Origin: Streptomyces sp. NBC_01294
GTDB taxonomy: Bacteria > Actinomycetota > Actinomycetes > Streptomycetales > Streptomycetaceae
Direction: 5' to 3'
Length of the DNA: 64,000 bases
NCBI RefSeq assembly: GCF_035917235.1
Contig: NZ_CP108423.1
Location: 6,601,501-6,665,500, forward strand
Shown here: piece by piece, positions 7,816 through 16,803 of the stretch
Layout: every line of letters starts with the position of its first letter
Numbering within the stretch: position 1 is the stretch's first letter
The notes under the pieces: generated by a model
Database searches by the model: none
What the model was told of the DNA's origin: nothing
The model's input: the letters and a program-made list of their open reading frames with translations, nothing else
Program-made: the position numbers and the translations under genes

Positions 7816-9792
7816 GTGTCAGACGTCCGTGTGATCATCCAACGCGATTCCGAGCGGGACGAGCGCGTGGTGGCCACGGGCACTACGGCGGCGGAGCTCT
7901 TCGCCGGCGAGCGCACCATCGTCGCCGCCCGCATCGCCGGTGAGCTGAAGGACCTCGGCTACGCGGTACAGGACGGCGAGACCGTCGAGCCGGTGGAGAT
8001 CTCCTCCGAGGACGGCCTCAACATCCTGCGCCACTCGACCGCGCACGTCATGGCGCAGGCCGTGCAGGAGCTCTTCCCCGAGGCCAAGCTGGGCATCGGC
8101 CCGCCGGTCCGCGACGGCTTCTACTACGACTTCGACGTGGCCCGGCCCTTCACCCCCGATGATCTGAAGACCATCGAGAAGAAGATGCAGGAGATCCAGA
8201 AGCGCGGCCAGCGCTTCTCCCGCCGCGTGGTCACCGACGAGGCGGCCCGCGAGGAGCTCGCCGACGAGCCGTACAAGCTGGAGCTCATCGGCATCAAGGG
8301 CTCCGCGTCCACCGACGACGGCGCGAACGTCGAGGTGGGCGGCGGCGAGCTGACCATCTACGACAACCTGGACGCGAAGACCGGCGAGCTGTGCTGGAAG
8401 GACCTCTGCCGAGGCCCCCACCTGCCCACCACCCGCAACATCCCGGCCTTCAAGCTCATGCGCAACGCGGCCGCCTACTGGCGCGGCAGCGAGAAGAACC
8501 CGATGCTCCAGCGCATCTACGGCACCGCGTGGCCGTCGAAGGAGGAGCTGAAGGCCCACCTCGACTTCCTCGCCGAGGCCGAGAAGCGCGACCACCGCAA
8601 GCTCGGCAGCGAGCTGGACCTCTTCTCCATCCCGGACGAGATCGGCTCCGGCCTCGCCGTCTTCCACCCCCGCGGCGGCATCATCCGCCGGACGATGGAG
8701 GACTACTCGCGCCGCCGGCACGAGGAGGAGGGCTACGAGTTCGTCTACTCCCCGCACGCCACCAAGGGCGCCCTCTTCGAGAAGAGCGGCCACCTGGACT
8801 GGTACGCGGAGGGCATGTACCCCCCCATGCAGCTCGACGGTGGTACCGACTACTACCTCAAGCCCATGAACTGCCCGATGCACAACCTGATCTTCGACGC
8901 GCGCGGCCGCTCCTACCGCGAACTGCCGCTGCGCCTGTTCGAGTTCGGCACCGTGTACCGGTACGAGAAGTCGGGCGTCGTGCACGGCCTGACCCGCGCC
9001 CGTGGCTTCACCCAGGACGACGCGCACATCTACTGCACCCGCGAGCAGATGGCGGAGGAGCTCGACCGCACGCTCACCTTCGTGCTGAACCTGCTGCGCG
9101 ACTACGGTCTGACCGACTTCTACCTGGAGCTGTCCACCAAGGACCCGGAGAAGTTCGTCGGCTCGGACGAGGTCTGGGAGGAGGCCACCGCCGTCCTCCA
9201 GCAGGTCGCCGAGAAGCAGGGCCTCCCGCTGACCCCCGACCCGGGCGGCGCGGCCTTCTACGGCCCGAAGATCTCCGTGCAGGCGCGCGACGCCATCGGC
9301 CGGACCTGGCAGATGTCGACCGTCCAGCTCGACTTCAACCTGCCGGAGCGCTTCAACCTCGAGTACACCGCCCCGGACGGCTCGCGCCAGCGCCCGGTCA
9401 TGATCCACCGTGCGCTGTTCGGCTCGATCGAGCGGTTCTTCGCCGTGCTGCTGGAGCACTACGCGGGCGCCATGCCGCCGTGGCTGGCCCCGGTCCAGGC
9501 CGTCGGCATCCCGATCGGCGACGGGCACGTCGAGTACCTGCAGGAGTTCGCCGCGGCGGCGAAGAAGCAGGGCCTGCGGGTCGAGGTGGACGCCTCCTCC
9601 GACCGCATGCAGAAGAAGATCCGCAACCACCAGAAGCTCAAGGTCCCGTTCATGATCATCGTCGGTGACGAGGACATGGCCGCGGGCACGGTCTCCTTCC
9701 GCTACCGCGACGGTTCGCAGGAGAACGGCATCGCCAAGGAGGAGGCGCTGGCCAAGCTGGCCAAGGTCGTCGCGGACCGCGTCCAGGTCTGA
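7816..9792 (+). CDS. thrS: Threonyl-tRNA synthetase
   Basis: 658 residues, normal length. Domains in order: TGS (about 1-65), the tRNA-SAD editing domain (about 75-240, beginning HSTAHVMAQ), the class II catalytic core (about 270-540), and the anticodon-binding domain (about 550-658). The zinc-binding Cys of the catalytic site is C353 in MNCPMHN. Charges tRNA-Thr with threonine in the cytosol. The GTG at 7816 is preceded by AGGAGA at 7805-7810. A TACGAT at 7762-7767 could be the -10. I saw no T-box leader sequence. A strong hairpin follows at 9811, so this looks like a single-gene unit. Confidence 0.98.
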   Translation: MSDVRVIIQRDSERDERVVATGTTAAELFAGERTIVAARIAGELKDLGYAVQDGETVEPVEISSEDGLNILRHSTAHVMAQAVQELFPEAKLGIGPPVRDGFYYDFDVARPFTPDDLKTIEKKMQEIQKRGQRFSRRVVTDEAAREELADEPYKLELIGIKGSASTDDGANVEVGGGELTIYDNLDAKTGELCWKDLCRGPHLPTTRNIPAFKLMRNAAAYWRGSEKNPMLQRIYGTAWPSKEELKAHLDFLAEAEKRDHRKLGSELDLFSIPDEIGSGLAVFHPRGGIIRRTMEDYSRRRHEEEGYEFVYSPHATKGALFEKSGHLDWYAEGMYPPMQLDGGTDYYLKPMNCPMHNLIFDARGRSYRELPLRLFEFGTVYRYEKSGVVHGLTRARGFTQDDAHIYCTREQMAEELDRTLTFVLNLLRDYGLTDFYLELSTKDPEKFVGSDEVWEEATAVLQQVAEKQGLPLTPDPGGAAFYGPKISVQARDAIGRTWQMSTVQLDFNLPERFNLEYTAPDGSRQRPVMIHRALFGSIERFFAVLLEHYAGAMPPWLAPVQAVGIPIGDGHVEYLQEFAAAAKKQGLRVEVDASSDRMQKKIRNHQKLKVPFMIIVGDEDMAAGTVSFRYRDGSQENGIAKEEALAKLAKVVADRVQV

Positions 9793-9810
9793 TCCAGGCC
9801 CGGTCCGTAC

Positions 9811-9857
9811 GACGAGGGCCCCCGGGAAGTGATCACTTTCCGGGGGCCTTCCTCGTC
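9811..9857. terminator. thrS terminator hairpin
   Basis: GACGAGG (9811-9817) pairs with CCTCGTC (9851-9857). Inside it GGCCCCCGG pairs with CCGGGGGCC around the palindrome AAGTGATCACTT. It lies 19 bases after the thrS stop. Confidence 0.85.
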
Positions 9858-9874
9858 CGTGAAGGCAAGGTCAT

Positions 9875-10435
9875 ATGCTTGCCGCCATGACGACTGAGCC
9901 GGAGCAGCAGATCGGTGTGGGCACGCAGGACGCGTTCCAGCGTCTGTGGACGCCCCACCGGATGGCCTACATCCAGGGGGAGAACAAGCCGACCGGCCCG
10001 GAGGCCGGGGACGGCTGTCCCTTCTGCGGGATTCCGGAGATGTCCGACCAGGACGGCCTGGTCGTGGCCCGGGGCCGGCACGTCTACGCCGTGCTGAACC
10101 TCTACCCGTACAACGGTGGCCACCTGATGGTCGTCCCGTACCGGCACGTCGCCGACTACACCGAGCTGGACTCCCCGGAGACGGCCGAGCTCGCCGACCT
10201 CACCAAGCGGGCGATGGTCGCGCTGCGCAAGGCGTCGGGGGCGCACGGCTTCAACATCGGCATGAACCAGGGCGCGGCCGCCGGGGCCGGCATCGCCGCG
10301 CACCTGCACCAGCACATCGTGCCCCGCTGGGGCGGGGACACGAACTTCATGCCGGTCGTCGGCCACACCAAGGTGCTGCCCCAACTCCTGGCGGACACGC
10401 GCCAGATGCTCTCCGACGCCTGGCCCGTCGACTGA
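9875..10435 (+). CDS. HIT-family nucleotide hydrolase/transferase
   Basis: 186 residues from the ATG at 9875; a second in-frame ATG at 9887 would give 182. An AAGG lies 5 bases before the first, so I prefer it. A CPFC pair (about residues 49-52) and the histidine-triad motif HLHQHIVP (H143, H145, H147) mark an Fhit/Ap4A-phosphorylase-like HIT protein. Such proteins cleave dinucleoside polyphosphates or nucleotidyl adducts. The gene abuts the convergent DUF1992 gene with no gap: the two stop codons lie inside the palindrome GACTGATCAGTC. Confidence 0.92.
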   Translation: MLAAMTTEPEQQIGVGTQDAFQRLWTPHRMAYIQGENKPTGPEAGDGCPFCGIPEMSDQDGLVVARGRHVYAVLNLYPYNGGHLMVVPYRHVADYTELDSPETAELADLTKRAMVALRKASGAHGFNIGMNQGAAAGAGIAAHLHQHIVPRWGGDTNFMPVVGHTKVLPQLLADTRQMLSDAWPVD

Positions 10436-10837
10436 TCAGTCCGTGCGCGCCGCGCGCCACGCCGCCAGTACGGCGTCGACGTCGAACTCGGTCAGGCCCA
10501 GCGGCGGCCCCGGCGGGGGGCGGCGCAGGGCCGCGCGGATCTTCTCGTTGACCGTCGTGAGGATGTCCCGCACCTGGCGCTCGGAGCGGGCCGCGAGGGC
10601 GGCCTCCCGCGCGTCCTCCGCCTCCTTGCGCAGCGCGAGCGCCGGAGGCAGGACGGCGAAGCCCTCGCGGTGCATCTTGCCCTTGATCCACCACAGCTCG
10701 TCGTAGGGCGCGTCGAGCGAGGCCAGCGGCTTGCCGTAGCCGGGCAGGCTCTCGAAGTCGCCGCGCTCGGTGGCCTGTCGGATCTGCCGGTCGACGAAGG
10801 ACTCGAAGCTGACGCCAGGCGGTTTGCGCTCGGTCAC
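10436..10837 (-). CDS. DUF1992 protein (DnaJ-like subfamily C28 domain)
   Basis: 133 residues from the GTG at 10837. The N-terminal half has the family signature: FESFVDRQIRQATERGDFESLPGYGKPL (given here as residues about 10-38, key residues G26, L30, G33, G35, P37), followed by WWIKGKMHREG. The C-terminus is helical and basic-acidic mixed. The family is conserved but functionally obscure; in eukaryotes it is the DNAJC28 domain. No membrane segment. The gene lies downstream of the large membrane-protein gene on the same strand and may share its transcript (50-base gap). Confidence 0.87.
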   Translation of the reverse strand: MTERKPPGVSFESFVDRQIRQATERGDFESLPGYGKPLASLDAPYDELWWIKGKMHREGFAVLPPALALRKEAEDAREAALAARSERQVRDILTTVNEKIRAALRRPPPGPPLGLTEFDVDAVLAAWRAARTD

Positions 10838-10887
10838 GGCCGCTCCTCCCGATCGTGCGGATGACCTTCCCCGCGCCTCCAGCCTAC

Positions 10888-12567
10888 CTACGCGTCGTAG
10901 ACGTCGGCCTTGCGCGGCGACGGTTCCTGGATGAGGCCGCTCATGATCGACGAGCGGTTGGTGAAGCGGTCCGTGTCGACGCCGTTCTCCTCCAGCACCT
11001 TGAAGGTCGCCGCGTGGATCGACCGCAGGACCGGGGCCACCGTGCGCAGGGCGTCGTCCGCCATGAAGCGGTGGCGCCACATCGAGCTCGCCCAGACGTG
11101 CCGCAGTCCGAAGGGCTCGGGCAGGACCAGCTTGCCGCCGAAGAAGTCGAGGACCGGCGGGTACCAGGTCAGCGGGGCCCGCACGGCCAGGCGGACCACC
11201 TCCTGGGTGTCCACCAGGGGCAGCGGGCGCTCCACGGTCTCCCAGAAGCGGATGCTCTTGGGCACCTCCACCACCGGGGCCTTGGACTTGGTGGTGAACA
11301 GGCCGTGCACGGGGCCCAGGGCGTGCGCGGTGACGTCGACGCGCAGGGTCTTGTAGAGCACGGTGACGGTGACCAGCATGTTGATGACCAGCTGGCCGTC
11401 CCAGAGCGGGTACTGGATCCCCAGGTAGTGCCGGTTGCCGGCGTTGAACTGCTGCTCGTTGCAGATCCGGGTGATCTCGTGCGGCTTGATGAGGAAGGCG
11501 TCGACGTTCTCGCCGGTGGGGCGGGCCACCTCGCCGGCGCCCTCGCCGACCGGGGTGACGATCCAGTGCTGGATCGCGGCCGGCGGGAAGCCGCCGGTGT
11601 GCAGGGGGCCCCGCTCCAGCTTGCGGAGCTGGGCGTCGATCGCGCGGACCACGTCCCAGCTGCGGAAGGGGTGGATCTCCATGCCCTCGCTCTTGGGGGC
11701 GAGCTCCTCGGCCATCTGCCAGCTGCCCCAGCGGGTGCCCATGCCGAGGATGCCCTTGGGGCCCGCGTAGAAGACCTGGTTGCTGCGGTCCTCCGCGGTG
11801 AGCTTGGCGAGCTGGTGGCGCAGGTCCTCGCGCGCCTTCTCGTCGGGGTTGCCGGGCACGGCCTCGGGGATCTTGGCGCCGACCCCGTCGCCGGACAGCA
11901 GCCCGTCCCAGCGGGCGCGCAGGTCCCGGGCGGTGGCCTCGCAGGTCCGGCGGGCGAGCAGCCAGCCCAGGACCGGGGCGATGATCATGCCGCGGGTGTA
12001 GAGGCCGAGGAAGCCGGTGAGCGGCAGCCGGAACATCAGGACGGCCACCACGATGCCGACGCCGACCAGGAGCACGGTGCCCAGCCACGAGCTGTGCTTG
12101 CCGCCACTGGAGGACAGGCTCTTGCGGAGCTGGAAGAGGCCCAGCCACAGCAGCAGACCGGGCAGGAACAGCAGGCCGCAGACCAGCATGATCAGCCGGA
12201 GCCTGCGGTCGCGGTCCTTGCGGATGTGGGAGGCGGCCAGGCAGTGCTCGACCACGGTCTGCGGATCGGCGCCGAAGGACTGGATGAGCGCCTTGCGGCC
12301 CGGGCCCAGGGTGCGGGCCTCGACGGCCCGGCAGAAGGCCTCGCCGAGGCTCGGCTCGAAGAGGGAGAGCTTCGGGAGCTTGACCGTGGCCGGGTGGTTC
12401 TCGCTGTTCGCGCCGAGTATGGCGTCCAGCTTCGTGTCCTTGCCGCCGTCGCGGTACGCGGCCGAGGCGAGGGCGTTGGTCGCCGCCGTCTGCCCCCCGC
12501 CGCCCTGCAGCGGAATCTGCGCTCCGGGCCTGAAGTCGAATCCGTCGTCCGCCACCGCTGCCCCCAT
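10888..12567 (-). CDS. Conserved membrane protein, function unknown
   Basis: 559 residues from the ATG at 12567. A soluble N-terminal part of about 125 residues is followed by hydrophobic segments at about 128-150, 165-185 and 190-215, and then a long soluble C-terminal part of about 340 residues with a further hydrophobic patch near 395-410. No family recognised; similar proteins are found in other Streptomyces at this place beside DUF1992 and EF-G2. An upstream ATG at 12654 would add 29 residues, but its translation looks like leader sequence, so the start is uncertain. The 129-base gap to EF-G2 upstream holds no clear terminator. Confidence 0.75.
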   Translation of the reverse strand: MGAAVADDGFDFRPGAQIPLQGGGGQTAATNALASAAYRDGGKDTKLDAILGANSENHPATVKLPKLSLFEPSLGEAFCRAVEARTLGPGRKALIQSFGADPQTVVEHCLAASHIRKDRDRRLRLIMLVCGLLFLPGLLLWLGLFQLRKSLSSSGGKHSSWLGTVLLVGVGIVVAVLMFRLPLTGFLGLYTRGMIIAPVLGWLLARRTCEATARDLRARWDGLLSGDGVGAKIPEAVPGNPDEKAREDLRHQLAKLTAEDRSNQVFYAGPKGILGMGTRWGSWQMAEELAPKSEGMEIHPFRSWDVVRAIDAQLRKLERGPLHTGGFPPAAIQHWIVTPVGEGAGEVARPTGENVDAFLIKPHEITRICNEQQFNAGNRHYLGIQYPLWDGQLVINMLVTVTVLYKTLRVDVTAHALGPVHGLFTTKSKAPVVEVPKSIRFWETVERPLPLVDTQEVVRLAVRAPLTWYPPVLDFFGGKLVLPEPFGLRHVWASSMWRHRFMADDALRTVAPVLRSIHAATFKVLEENGVDTDRFTNRSSIMSGLIQEPSPRKADVYDA

Positions 12568-12696
12568 CGCTGTGCGTTCGTGCTCTTTTGGTGCGCCGAT
12601 GAGCCTATCGGCGGATCTCGCCCCGTGGTCATGGGACAGGGAAATGCCGCCCACCGCAAGCTGGTTGGGTGGGCGGCCTCCCCGGTCCTATGTCAA

Positions 12697-14892
12697 CTAG
12701 CTTCCCTTCTCGGCCTGTTCACGCACCTTTTCCGCGATCTGGGGCGGCATCGGCTCGTGCCGGGCATAGGCCCGGGCGAAGCGGCCGGTGCCGTGCGACA
12801 CGGAGCGCAGCTCGACGGCGTAGCGGCCGATCTCGATCTCGGGGATCTCGGCGCGGACCCGGGTGCGCCCGGGGCCGGCCTGGTCGGTGCCCACGACGCG
12901 GCCGCGACGGCCCGCGAGGTCGCTCATGACGGGGCCGACGTACTCGTCGGGGATCAGGACGGCGAGTTCGGCGACCGGTTCGAGCAGGTCGATGCGGGCC
13001 TCGGCGGCGGCTTCGCGCAGGGCGAGGGCGCCGGCGGTCTGGAAGGCCGCGTCGGAGGAGTCCACCGAGTGCGCCTTGCCGTCGAGGAGGGTGATGCGCA
13101 CGTCGACGAGCGGATAGCCGGCCGCGACCCCGCGGGCGGCCTGGGTGCGTACGCCCTTCTCCACGGACGGGATGAACTGGCGGGGCACCGAGCCGCCGAC
13201 GACCTTGTCGACGAACTCGATGCCGCTGCCCGGCGGGAGTGGCTCCACCTCGATCTCGCAGATGGCGAACTGGCCGTGGCCGCCGGACTGCTTGACGTGC
13301 CGGCCGCGCCCGGCGGCCTTGGCGCCGAAGGTCTCGCGCAGGCTCACCCGGTGCGGGACGGGGTCGACCTGGACCCCGAAGCGGGTGCGCAGCCGCTCCA
13401 GGGCGACGTCCTGATGGGCCTCGCCGAGGCACCACAGGACGACCTGGTGCGTGTGCGGGTTCTGCTCCAGCCGCATGGTGGGGTCCTCGGCGACGAGCCG
13501 GGCCAGGCCCTGGGAGAGCTTGTCCTCGTCGGCCTTGCTGTGGGCCTCGATGGCGAGGGGGAGCAGCGGGTCGGGCATGGTCCAGGGCTCCATCAGGAGC
13601 GGGTCGTCCTTGGCGGAGAGGGTGTCGCCGGTCTCGGCGCGGGTGAGTTTGGCCACGCAGGCGAGGTCCCCGGCGATGCACCGGGTGAGGACGCGCTGCT
13701 GTTTGCCGAAGGGGGAGCTGAGGGTGCCGATCCGCTCGTCGACGTCGTGGTCCTCGTGTCCGCGGTCGGCGAGGCCGTGCCCGCTGACGTGGACGGTCTC
13801 GTCGGGTTTCAGGGTGCCGGAGAAGACGCGCACGAGGGAGACGCGGCCGACGTAGGGGTCGGAGGAGGTCTTGACGACCTCGGCGACGAGCGGGCCGTCG
13901 GGATCGCAGGTGGCGGCGGGCCGGGCGGTGCCGTCGGGGCGGGTGACGGTGACGGCGGCGCGTTCCAGGGGGGTGGGGAAGCCGCCGGTGATCAGTTCGA
14001 GGAGCTCCACGGTGCCGAGGCCCTGGCGGGCGCCGTCGGCGGCGGGAGCGGCCATCAGGACGGGGTGGAAGGTGCCGCGCGCGACGGCCCGCTCCAGGTC
14101 GTCGACGAGGGTCTTGATGTCGATGTCCTCGCCGCCGAGGTAGCGGTCCATGAGGCTCTCGTCCTCGCTCTCGGCGATGATCCCCTCGATGAGGCGGGCG
14201 CGCGCGTCCGTGATGAGGGAGAGCTCGGCGGGGTCCGGGTCGCGCTCCACGCGCTCGCCGGAGGAGTACGCGTAGACGCGCTGGGAGAGCAGGCCGAGCA
14301 GGCCGGTGACCGGGGCGTGCCCGTCGGGACCGGCGGGGCCGTGCAGGGGCAGGTAGAGCGGGACGACCGCGTCGGGGTCGTCCGCGCCGAAGATCTCGCC
14401 GCAGACGGTGGTCATCTGCGCGTAGTCGGAGCGGGCGGCCTCCAGGTGGGTCACGACGATGGCGCGGGGCATGCCGACGGCCTCGCACTCGTCCCAGACC
14501 ATGCGGGTGGCCCCGTCGACCCCGTCCGAGGCCGAGACGACGAAAAGGGCCGCGTCCGCGGCGCGCAGACCGGCCCTGAGTTCCCCGACGAAGTCGGCGT
14601 ATCCGGGGGTGTCCAAGATGTTGATCTTTATCCCGCCCCATTCGACGGGGACGAGGGACAGCTGGACGGAACGCTGTCGGCGGTGCTCGATCTCGTCGTA
14701 GTCGGAGACGGTGGCGCCGTCCTCGACCCGGCCGGCCCGGTTGACCGCTCCCGCTGTCAGGGCGAGCGCTTCGACCAGCGTGGTCTTGCCGGATCCGCTG
14801 TGGCCGACCAGCACGACATTCCGGATGGCGGAGGGGCGGTCGGCCGTCGGTGCCCTGCCGGCGGCTCCGGCTTGGTGTGATGTGGCTCCCAT
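12697..14892 (-). CDS. Elongation factor G-like GTPase (EF-G2)
   Basis: 731 residues from the ATG at 14892, behind GGGAGG. EF-G domain order: G domain (G1 GHSGSGKT at 30-37, G3 DTPG at 94-97), domain II (about 310-395), and domains III-V with an EF-G_C. The G4 site that reads NKxD in true EF-G is THLE at 148-151, so guanine recognition may be altered. This is the second, divergent EF-G of actinobacteria, not the str-operon fusA. Its mycobacterial relative has been reported to bind GTP without ribosome-stimulated hydrolysis, so a regulatory role is likely. Upstream in-frame ATGs would add 26 residues of repeat-coded sequence and are less likely. Confidence 0.9.
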   Translation of the reverse strand: MGATSHQAGAAGRAPTADRPSAIRNVVLVGHSGSGKTTLVEALALTAGAVNRAGRVEDGATVSDYDEIEHRRQRSVQLSLVPVEWGGIKINILDTPGYADFVGELRAGLRAADAALFVVSASDGVDGATRMVWDECEAVGMPRAIVVTHLEAARSDYAQMTTVCGEIFGADDPDAVVPLYLPLHGPAGPDGHAPVTGLLGLLSQRVYAYSSGERVERDPDPAELSLITDARARLIEGIIAESEDESLMDRYLGGEDIDIKTLVDDLERAVARGTFHPVLMAAPAADGARQGLGTVELLELITGGFPTPLERAAVTVTRPDGTARPAATCDPDGPLVAEVVKTSSDPYVGRVSLVRVFSGTLKPDETVHVSGHGLADRGHEDHDVDERIGTLSSPFGKQQRVLTRCIAGDLACVAKLTRAETGDTLSAKDDPLLMEPWTMPDPLLPLAIEAHSKADEDKLSQGLARLVAEDPTMRLEQNPHTHQVVLWCLGEAHQDVALERLRTRFGVQVDPVPHRVSLRETFGAKAAGRGRHVKQSGGHGQFAICEIEVEPLPPGSGIEFVDKVVGGSVPRQFIPSVEKGVRTQAARGVAAGYPLVDVRITLLDGKAHSVDSSDAAFQTAGALALREAAAEARIDLLEPVAELAVLIPDEYVGPVMSDLAGRRGRVVGTDQAGPGRTRVRAEIPEIEIGRYAVELRSVSHGTGRFARAYARHEPMPPQIAEKVREQAEKGS

Positions 14893-14930
14893 GATGATCG
14901 TGCCTCCCGGTGGTGACGGTGAGGAGGGTG

Positions 14931-14966
14931 GGTTCCTTGATCGGTTCCTTGATCGGTCTTCGATCC
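14931..14966. repeat. 12-bp tandem repeat in the EF-G2 / pgsA divergent region
   Basis: GGTTCCTTGATC occurs at 14931-14942 and 14943-14954, with a decayed third copy to 14966. It lies 40-75 bases upstream of the EF-G2 start. The remaining 14967-15235 gap holds a doubled GTACCCGGG near 15069-15090 and a TACGAT (possible -10) near 15177, and otherwise no gene that I can see. Confidence 0.7.
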
Positions 14967-15235
14967 GCATGCCCGGGCTGATGCCCGGCGGACTCCCCGG
15001 CGGAGGAAACCGGGGTTCTTCGAGCTTTGCACTGGTGTCACACCGCGTCCATACGTCGTACCGGAGGCGTACCCGGGGTGTACCCGGGGCGCTCCGGAGG
15101 CGGTCCGTGGCGTGAAGTACGTCTTACGCGGCACGAACCGGTGGGTGCGCGGCGTGGGGGCGGCGGCGTGCTGGCTACGATGGGCCAGCCGGTGGCCGTG
15201 GTGGCCGTGCGGCCCAGCGACCCTCCGGGAAGGCC

Positions 15236-15901
15236 ATGCTGAACAAGTACGCGCGTGCATTCTTCACGCGTGTTCTCACGCCATTCGCCGCTTTTCTGCT
15301 CCGGCGGGGGGTGAGCCCGGACGCGGTCACCCTGATCGGCACGGCCGGAGTGGTGGCCGGAGCGCTGTTCTTCTTCCCCCGGGGAGAGTTCTTCTGGGGC
15401 ACGATCACCATCACGCTCTTCGTCTTCTCCGACCTGGTGGACGGGAACATGGCCCGCCAGGCCGGGATCTCCAGCCGGTGGGGAGCGTTCCTCGACTCCA
15501 CCCTCGACCGGGTGGCGGACGCGGCGATCTTCGGCGGTCTCGCGCTCTGGTACGCGGGCTCCGGCAACGACAACGCGCTGTGCGCGGTGGCGATCTTCTG
15601 CCTGGCCAGCGGCCAGGTGGTCTCCTACACCAAGGCCCGCGGCGAGTCGATCGGGCTGCCGGTCGCCGTCAACGGGCTCATCGAGCGGGCCGAGCGGCTG
15701 GTGATCTCGCTGGTCGCGGCCGGCCTGTCCGGCCTGCAGATCTTCGGCGTGCCGTCCTGGATCGGGGTGCTGCTGCCGATCGCGCTGTGGATCGTCGCCG
15801 TGGGCTCGCTCGTCACGCTGATCCAGCGCGTGGTGACCGTGCGCCGGGAGTCGGCGGAGGCCGACGCCGCGGCCGCGGCCGCCGAAGGAGGCGCGGCCTG
15901 A
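15236..15901 (+). CDS. pgsA: CDP-alcohol phosphatidyltransferase (phosphatidylinositol phosphate synthase)
   Basis: 221 residues with about six membrane segments. The CDP-alcohol transferase signature is complete: D66, D69, G70, A73, R74, G, D87, D91 (DxxDG..AR....G...D...D). In actinobacteria, the enzyme encoded directly before the PIM acyltransferase and PimA makes phosphatidylinositol phosphate from CDP-diacylglycerol and inositol phosphate. The next two genes fit this assignment. Acts in the cytoplasmic membrane. Its TGA overlaps the next ATG by one base (TGATG). Confidence 0.92.
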   Translation: MLNKYARAFFTRVLTPFAAFLLRRGVSPDAVTLIGTAGVVAGALFFFPRGEFFWGTITITLFVFSDLVDGNMARQAGISSRWGAFLDSTLDRVADAAIFGGLALWYAGSGNDNALCAVAIFCLASGQVVSYTKARGESIGLPVAVNGLIERAERLVISLVAAGLSGLQIFGVPSWIGVLLPIALWIVAVGSLVTLIQRVVTVRRESAEADAAAAAAEGGAA

Positions 15902-16803
15902 TGGGCGCCGCACAGGACAAGCTGGTCGACGGGCTCTACGGGCTCGGCTGGGCCGGCGTCAAGAAGCTGCCCGAACCGGCCGCGGTGGCCCTGGGCCGGC
16001 GGATCGCCGACTTCGCCTGGAAGCGGCGCGGCAAGAGCGTGCTGCGGCTGGAGTCGAACCTGGCCCGGGTGGTGCCCGAGGCCGGTCCGGAGCGGCTGCG
16101 CGAGCTGTCCAAGGCCGGCATGCGCTCGTACATGCGGTACTGGATGGAGTCCTTCCGGCTGCCCACCATGGACCCGCGGCGGTTCAGCACGGACGTCGAG
16201 TTCAAGGACGAGCACCTGCTGCGCGAGGCCCTCGACTCCGGACGCGGGGTCATTGTCGCGCTGCCGCACCTGGCCAACTGGGATCTCGCCGGGGCCTGGG
16301 CCATCGGCCACATGGACGCCCCGTTCACCACGGTCGCCGAGCGGCTCAAGCCCGAGACCCTCTACGACCGCTTCGTGGCCTACCGGGAGAGCCTCGGCAT
16401 GGAGGTCCTGCCGCACAGCGGCGGCGCCGCCTTCGGCACCCTCGCGCGCCGGCTCCGCTCCGGCGGCATGGTCTGCCTGGTCGCGGACCGGGACCTGTCC
16501 GCCTCCGGGGTCGAGGTGGACTTCTTCGGCTCCACCGCGCGCATGCCGGCAGGGCCGGCTCTGCTGGCCCAGCAGACGGGCGCGGTGCTGCTGCCGGCGA
16601 CCCTGCACTACGGGGACACGCCGAAGTTGTACGGCCGGATCCACCCCGAGGTGGACGTGCCGAAGACCGGGACGCGGACCGAGAAGACCACCGTCATGAC
16701 ACAGGCGCTGGCGGACGCCTTCGCCTGGGGGATCGCCGAGCACCCGGAGGACTGGCACATGCTGCAGCGACTGTGGCTGGACGACCTGGAGGAGCGCGCC
16801 TAG
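15901..16803 (+). CDS. Phosphatidylinositol mannoside acyltransferase
   Basis: 300 residues. Belongs to the LpxL/HtrB-like acyltransferase family: the catalytic HX4D motif is H123-LANW-D128, and VADRDLSASGVEVDFFG (about 197-213) and the MPAGPALLAQ block follow. In mycobacteria the equivalent enzyme (PatA) acylates the mannose of PIM. It sits between the PI-phosphate synthase and PimA genes with one-base overlaps on both sides (TGATG at 15899-15903, TAGTG at 16801-16805), so it belongs to a translationally coupled three-gene lipid operon. Membrane-associated, facing the cytosol. Confidence 0.92.
   Translation: MGAAQDKLVDGLYGLGWAGVKKLPEPAAVALGRRIADFAWKRRGKSVLRLESNLARVVPEAGPERLRELSKAGMRSYMRYWMESFRLPTMDPRRFSTDVEFKDEHLLREALDSGRGVIVALPHLANWDLAGAWAIGHMDAPFTTVAERLKPETLYDRFVAYRESLGMEVLPHSGGAAFGTLARRLRSGGMVCLVADRDLSASGVEVDFFGSTARMPAGPALLAQQTGAVLLPATLHYGDTPKLYGRIHPEVDVPKTGTRTEKTTVMTQALADAFAWGIAEHPEDWHMLQRLWLDDLEERA

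Noticed and set aside
10855..14880. Very long open frame on the plus strand over EF-G2 and the membrane-protein gene
   Set aside because: A GC-rich shadow: its translation is low-complexity and lies opposite two well-supported reverse-strand genes.
14893..14970. Longer EF-G2 start (26 extra residues)
   Set aside because: The extra residues come from the 12-bp tandem repeat and a good GGGAGG lies before the chosen ATG.
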